From: Bacteroidota bacterium
GTDB lineage: Bacteria > Bacteroidota > Bacteroidia > Bacteroidales > JAAUTT01
DNA length: 64,000 nucleotides
Assembly (NCBI GenBank): GCA_030706405.1
Contig: JAUZOO010000018.1
Coordinates: 1 to 64,000, forward strand
Direction: 5' to 3'
Shown here piece by piece: positions 58,361-64,000 of this stretch. The first letter of the stretch is position 1. The number at the start of each line of letters is the position of its first letter. The notes below the pieces were generated by a model. The model saw nothing but the letters and a program-made list of their open reading frames with translations. It had not been told where the DNA came from and did no database searches. The translations under genes and the position numbers were made by a program.

Positions 58361-61300
58361 ATGTCGTCCAATACTGTTGAAAGAATTAGTTTCACTTCCA
58401 CGAAAAAGCCTTTGGCGTATCCAGATTTTCTGGAAGTTCAGTTGAAGTCTTTCTATGACTTTTTCCAAATCGATACAAGTCCTGAAAATCGTAAAAACGA
58501 AGGCTTGTATAAAGTTTTTGCCGAAAATTTCCCAATTACCGATACCCGCAATAATTTTGTTTTAGAATTTATCGATTATTTTATCGATCCCCCGCGATAT
58601 TCCATTGAGGAATGTATCGACAGGGGCTTAACTTATTCTGTACCCTTAAAAGCCAAGTTAAAGCTTTACTGTACAGACCCGGAACACGAAGATTTTGACA
58701 CAGTGATCCAGGATGTTTATCTTGGAACTGTTCCCTATATGACCCCACGGGCTTCGTTTGTGGTCAATGGGGCCGAGCGGGTTATTGTATCTCAATTACA
58801 CCGTTCGCCAGGCGTATTCTTCGGACAGAGTGTACATGCAAATGGTACCAAACTTTATTCTGCGCGTATTATACCTTTTAAAGGTTCGTGGATTGAATTT
58901 GCTACCGACATTAATAATGTGATGTATGCTTACATCGACCGTAAGAAAAAGTTACCTGTAACTACCTTACTTCGTGCCATTGGTTATGAAAGTGATAAAG
59001 ATATTTTGGAAATTTTCGGATTAGCCGACGAATTCAAAGTATCAAAAACTGGTCTTAAAAAAGTTGTTGGACGTAAATTAGCTGCCCGCGTACTTAAATC
59101 GTGGGTTGAAGATTTTGTAGATGAAGATACCGGAGAAGTAGTTTCAATCGAACGTAACGAAGTGGTTATTGATCGCGAAACCGTGATTGAAAATGACCAT
59201 ATCGACATGATTGTTGATTCGGGAGCTCCAACTATTCTGCTTCATAAGGAAAACCAGAATCTTTCAGATTTTGCTATTATCTACAATACTCTTCAGAAGG
59301 ATCCTTGTAACTCGGAAAAAGAAGCCGTATTACATATTTATCGCCAGTTGCGTAATTCTGAACCACCTGACGAAGCTACAGCTCGCGATGTAATCGACAA
59401 GTTGTTCTTCTCAGATAAACGTTACGATCTAGGCGATGTTGGCCGTTACCGTATCAATAAAAAGCTTGGGCTTGATATTGCTATGGATACTAAGGTGCTG
59501 ACCAAAGAGGACATGATTGAAATTATCAAGTACCTCATTCAATTAATAAATTCAAAAACTGACGTTGACGATATCGACCACTTAAGTAACCGTCGTGTTC
59601 GTACCGTTGGAGAACAGCTGGGTAACCAGTTTAGTGTTGGTTTAGCCCGTATGGCCCGTACCATTCGTGAGCGTATGAATGTACGCGATAACGAGGTATT
59701 TACGCCTATTGACCTGATCAATTCTAAAACATTATCGTCAGTAATCAATTCGTTCTTTGGAACTAACCAGTTATCTCAGTTCATGGATCAAACCAATCCG
59801 TTGAGTGAGATGACCCACAAACGTCGTCTTTCAGCGCTCGGGCCTGGTGGTTTGTCAAGAGAACGTGCAGGTTTCGAGGTTCGTGACGTTCACTTCACGC
59901 ATTATGGACGTCTTTGCCCGATTGAAACTCCGGAAGGCCCGAATATCGGTCTTATTTCTTCGCTTTGCGTATTTGCTAAAATTAATAAACTCGGCTTTAT
60001 CGAAACTCCTTATCGTAAGGTTGATAATGGTAAGGTTAATGTTACAGAAGAAGGCGTTATTTATTTAAGTGCAGAGGAAGAAGAATCGAAAATTATCGGT
60101 CAAGCTAATGCCCCGATGAATGATGATGGTGAATTTGTTGAATCTAGGGTAAAAGCAAGGTTCAATGGCGATTTCCCTTTTGCAGAGAAGGAAACAGTAG
60201 AATTGATCGACGTTGCTCCTAACCAGATTTCGTCGATTGCGGCGTCGTTGATTCCTTTCCTGGAACATGATGATGCTAACCGTGCGCTCATGGGATCAAA
60301 CATGATGCGTCAGGCTGTACCACTTCTTCGTCCTGAATCTCCAATTGTGGGAACTGGGATTGAAGCTTCTGTGGTTCAAGATTCCCGCCTGATGGTTACT
60401 GCTGAAGGTGACGGAGTTATTAAATTTGTTGATGCCAGTGAGATTGTTGTTGAATACGATCGTACTGAGGAACAAAAATTCCTGAGCTTCGAAGACGATA
60501 TCAGACGTTATAAATTACCTAAATATAAAAAGACCAACCAGAGTACCAGTGTTAACCTGCGGCCGATCGTTAAGAAAGGCCAACGCGTTAGCAAGGGAGA
60601 TATTCTTACCGAAGGGTATGCGACTCAATTAGGCGAGCTTGCCTTGGGACGTAACTTACGCGTGGCATTCATGCCTTGGAAAGGATACAACTTTGAGGAT
60701 GCTATCGTAATCTCAGAACGTGTAGTACGTGAAGATATCTTTACATCTGTTCACATTGACGAGTATTTGCTTGAAGTTCGTGATACCAAACGTGGTTTGG
60801 AAGAACTTACTTCCGATATTCCAAATGTAAGCGAAGAAGCTACTCGTAATCTCGATGAAAATGGACTCATCCGTGTTGGAGCTCACGTTGAACCCGGGGA
60901 CATCCTGATTGGTAAAATTACGCCAAAGGGAGAGTCCGACCCATCACCTGAAGAGAAACTTCTAAGGGCGATTTTTGGGGACAAAGCCGGCGACGTGAAA
61001 GATGCTTCGCTTAAAGCTCCACCATCATTACATGGTGTGGTTGTTGATAAGATGCTTTTTTCCCGTGCGGTGAAAGATAAAAAGGGCAAGACTTCGGAAA
61101 AGGTTCTTCTTCAGAAAATCGAAGATGAATTCACTAAAAATTACGATGATCTCAAGGCTCGTCTTATCGACAAATTGTTTGTTCTTGTAAATGGTAAAAC
61201 TTCGCAAGGTGTAAAAGATTACAACGGCGTTGAAGTGATTGCCAAGGGTGCTAAATTCACACTTAAGCAATTACAAGAACTGGATTATGAAAATATTAAT

Positions 61301-62170
61301 CCGGGCAAGTGGACTACGGATAAACAGAAAAACGATCAGATCAGAGAGTTGTTAAACAACTTCATGGTTAAATTTAAAGACATCGATGCTGTTTATAAAC
61401 GTAAGAAATATAACATCACCATTGGGGATGAGTTACCTGCCGGTATCATTCAGTTAGCCAAGGTGTATATTGCCAAAAAGCGTAAAGTTAAAGTTGGTGA
61501 TAAAATGGCAGGACGACATGGTAACAAAGGTATCGTTTCAAGAATTGTGCGAGCCGAAGACATGCCGTTCCTCGAAGACGGAAGTCCGGTTGACATTGTT
61601 CTGAACCCGTTGGGTGTACCTTCCCGTATGAACCTTGGGCAGATTTATGAAACTGTTCTTGGTTGGGCGGGTCAGGTGTTGGGCTGCAAATTTGCGACCC
61701 CGATCTTTGACGGTGCTTCGATCAACGATATCAACAGCTGGACCGACAAAGCCGGATTACCTCGCTATGGTAGGACATACCTCCACGATGGCGGAACCGG
61801 TGAACGTTTTGACCAACCTGCTACGGTAGGGGTTATCTATATGTTGAAACTGGGACACATGGTTGATGATAAGATGCATGCCCGTTCTATTGGGCCATAC
61901 TCACTCATTACCCAACAGCCTCTTGGAGGTAAAGCCCAGTTTGGTGGTCAGCGTTTCGGGGAAATGGAAGTTTGGGCACTGGAAGCTTTCGGTGCTGCTA
62001 ATATCCTTCAGGAAATCCTCACCGTTAAATCGGATGACGTAATCGGTAGGGCCAAAACTTACGAGGCCATTGTAAAAGGAGAACCGATGCCGACCCCAGG
62101 AGTTCCGGAATCGTTCAATGTATTATTGCACGAATTGCGAGGCTTGGGCTTAAGCATAAATCTTCAATAG
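58361..62170 (+). CDS. rpoB: DNA-directed RNA polymerase subunit beta
   Basis: Full Rpo[37 protein letters not shown]. Confidence 0.99.
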   Translation: MSSNTVERISFTSTKKPLAYPDFLEVQLKSFYDFFQIDTSPENRKNEGLYKVFAENFPITDTRNNFVLEFIDYFIDPPRYSIEECIDRGLTYSVPLKAKLKLYCTDPEHEDFDTVIQDVYLGTVPYMTPRASFVVNGAERVIVSQLHRSPGVFFGQSVHANGTKLYSARIIPFKGSWIEFATDINNVMYAYIDRKKKLPVTTLLRAIGYESDKDILEIFGLADEFKVSKTGLKKVVGRKLAARVLKSWVEDFVDEDTGEVVSIERNEVVIDRETVIENDHIDMIVDSGAPTILLHKENQNLSDFAIIYNTLQKDPCNSEKEAVLHIYRQLRNSEPPDEATARDVIDKLFFSDKRYDLGDVGRYRINKKLGLDIAMDTKVLTKEDMIEIIKYLIQLINSKTDVDDIDHLSNRRVRTVGEQLGNQFSVGLARMARTIRERMNVRDNEVFTPIDLINSKTLSSVINSFFGTNQLSQFMDQTNPLSEMTHKRRLSALGPGGLSRERAGFEVRDVHFTHYGRLCPIETPEGPNIGLISSLCVFAKINKLGFIETPYRKVDNGKVNVTEEGVIYLSAEEEESKIIGQANAPMNDDGEFVESRVKARFNGDFPFAEKETVELIDVAPNQISSIAASLIPFLEHDDANRALMGSNMMRQAVPLLRPESPIVGTGIEASVVQDSRLMVTAEGDGVIKFVDASEIVVEYDRTEEQKFLSFEDDIRRYKLPKYKKTNQSTSVNLRPIVKKGQRVSKGDILTEGYATQLGELALGRNLRVAFMPWKGYNFEDAIVISERVVREDIFTSVHIDEYLLEVRDTKRGLEELTSDIPNVSEEATRNLDENGLIRVGAHVEPGDILIGKITPKGESDPSPEEKLLRAIFGDKAGDVKDASLKAPPSLHGVVVDKMLFSRAVKDKKGKTSEKVLLQKIEDEFTKNYDDLKARLIDKLFVLVNGKTSQGVKDYNGVEVIAKGAKFTLKQLQELDYENINPGKWTTDKQKNDQIRELLNNFMVKFKDIDAVYKRKKYNITIGDELPAGIIQLAKVYIAKKRKVKVGDKMAGRHGNKGIVSRIVRAEDMPFLEDGSPVDIVLNPLGVPSRMNLGQIYETVLGWAGQVLGCKFATPIFDGASINDINSWTDKAGLPRYGRTYLHDGGTGERFDQPATVGVIYMLKLGHMVDDKMHARSIGPYSLITQQPLGGKAQFGGQRFGEMEVWALEAFGAANILQEILTVKSDDVIGRAKTYEAIVKGEPMPTPGVPESFNVLLHELRGLGLSINLQ

Positions 62171-62267
62171 AATCAGGAACCGGGAGATGGGAAACAAGAA
62201 TTATCTTGAGTCCTGCCTCCCGGCTTCTTAGTTCCCTGTTCTACAATTACACACAGAAAAAAAATAG

Positions 62268-64000
<1,733 letters not shown>

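Overview
Bacteroidetes chromosomal segment, probably Bacteroidales-like. The lineage call rests on TTTG-N19-TAnnTTTG promoters, DUF4492-cydAB, and the gene content and order. The window starts inside a 5S rRNA gene and ends inside rpoC. Housekeeping content: transketolase, dGTPase, cytochrome bd, hisS, ettA, der/era, miaA, pabBC-like, SRP RNA, rpsU, xer recombinase, hpf, five tRNAs and tuf-secE-nusG-rplKAJL-rpoBC. A respiratory block at 11.6-20.1 kb has a Tat Fe-S protein, an NrfD/ActC-like protein, a membrane cytochrome c and SCO, followed by a complete A2-type caa3 oxidase and CyoE. It reads as a stripped-down Alternative Complex III-like module, with the second Cys missing from two of the four Fe-S motifs. 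An AT-rich accessory stretch at about 27-32.5 kb carries a translationally overlapping operon of CarboxypepD_reg-like, TonB_C and radical SAM/SPASM proteins. Other items of note: an unlisted 36-aa membrane ORF after cydB (CydX/CydS-like candidate), a four-helix-bundle gene flanked by AATTACGAATTAC inverted repeats, a 123-bp palindromic interspersed-repeat candidate, and a duplicated N-terminal domain in a hybrid histidine kinase. No CRISPR array, transposase or prophage was seen. All family names come from reading motifs; no database search was run.
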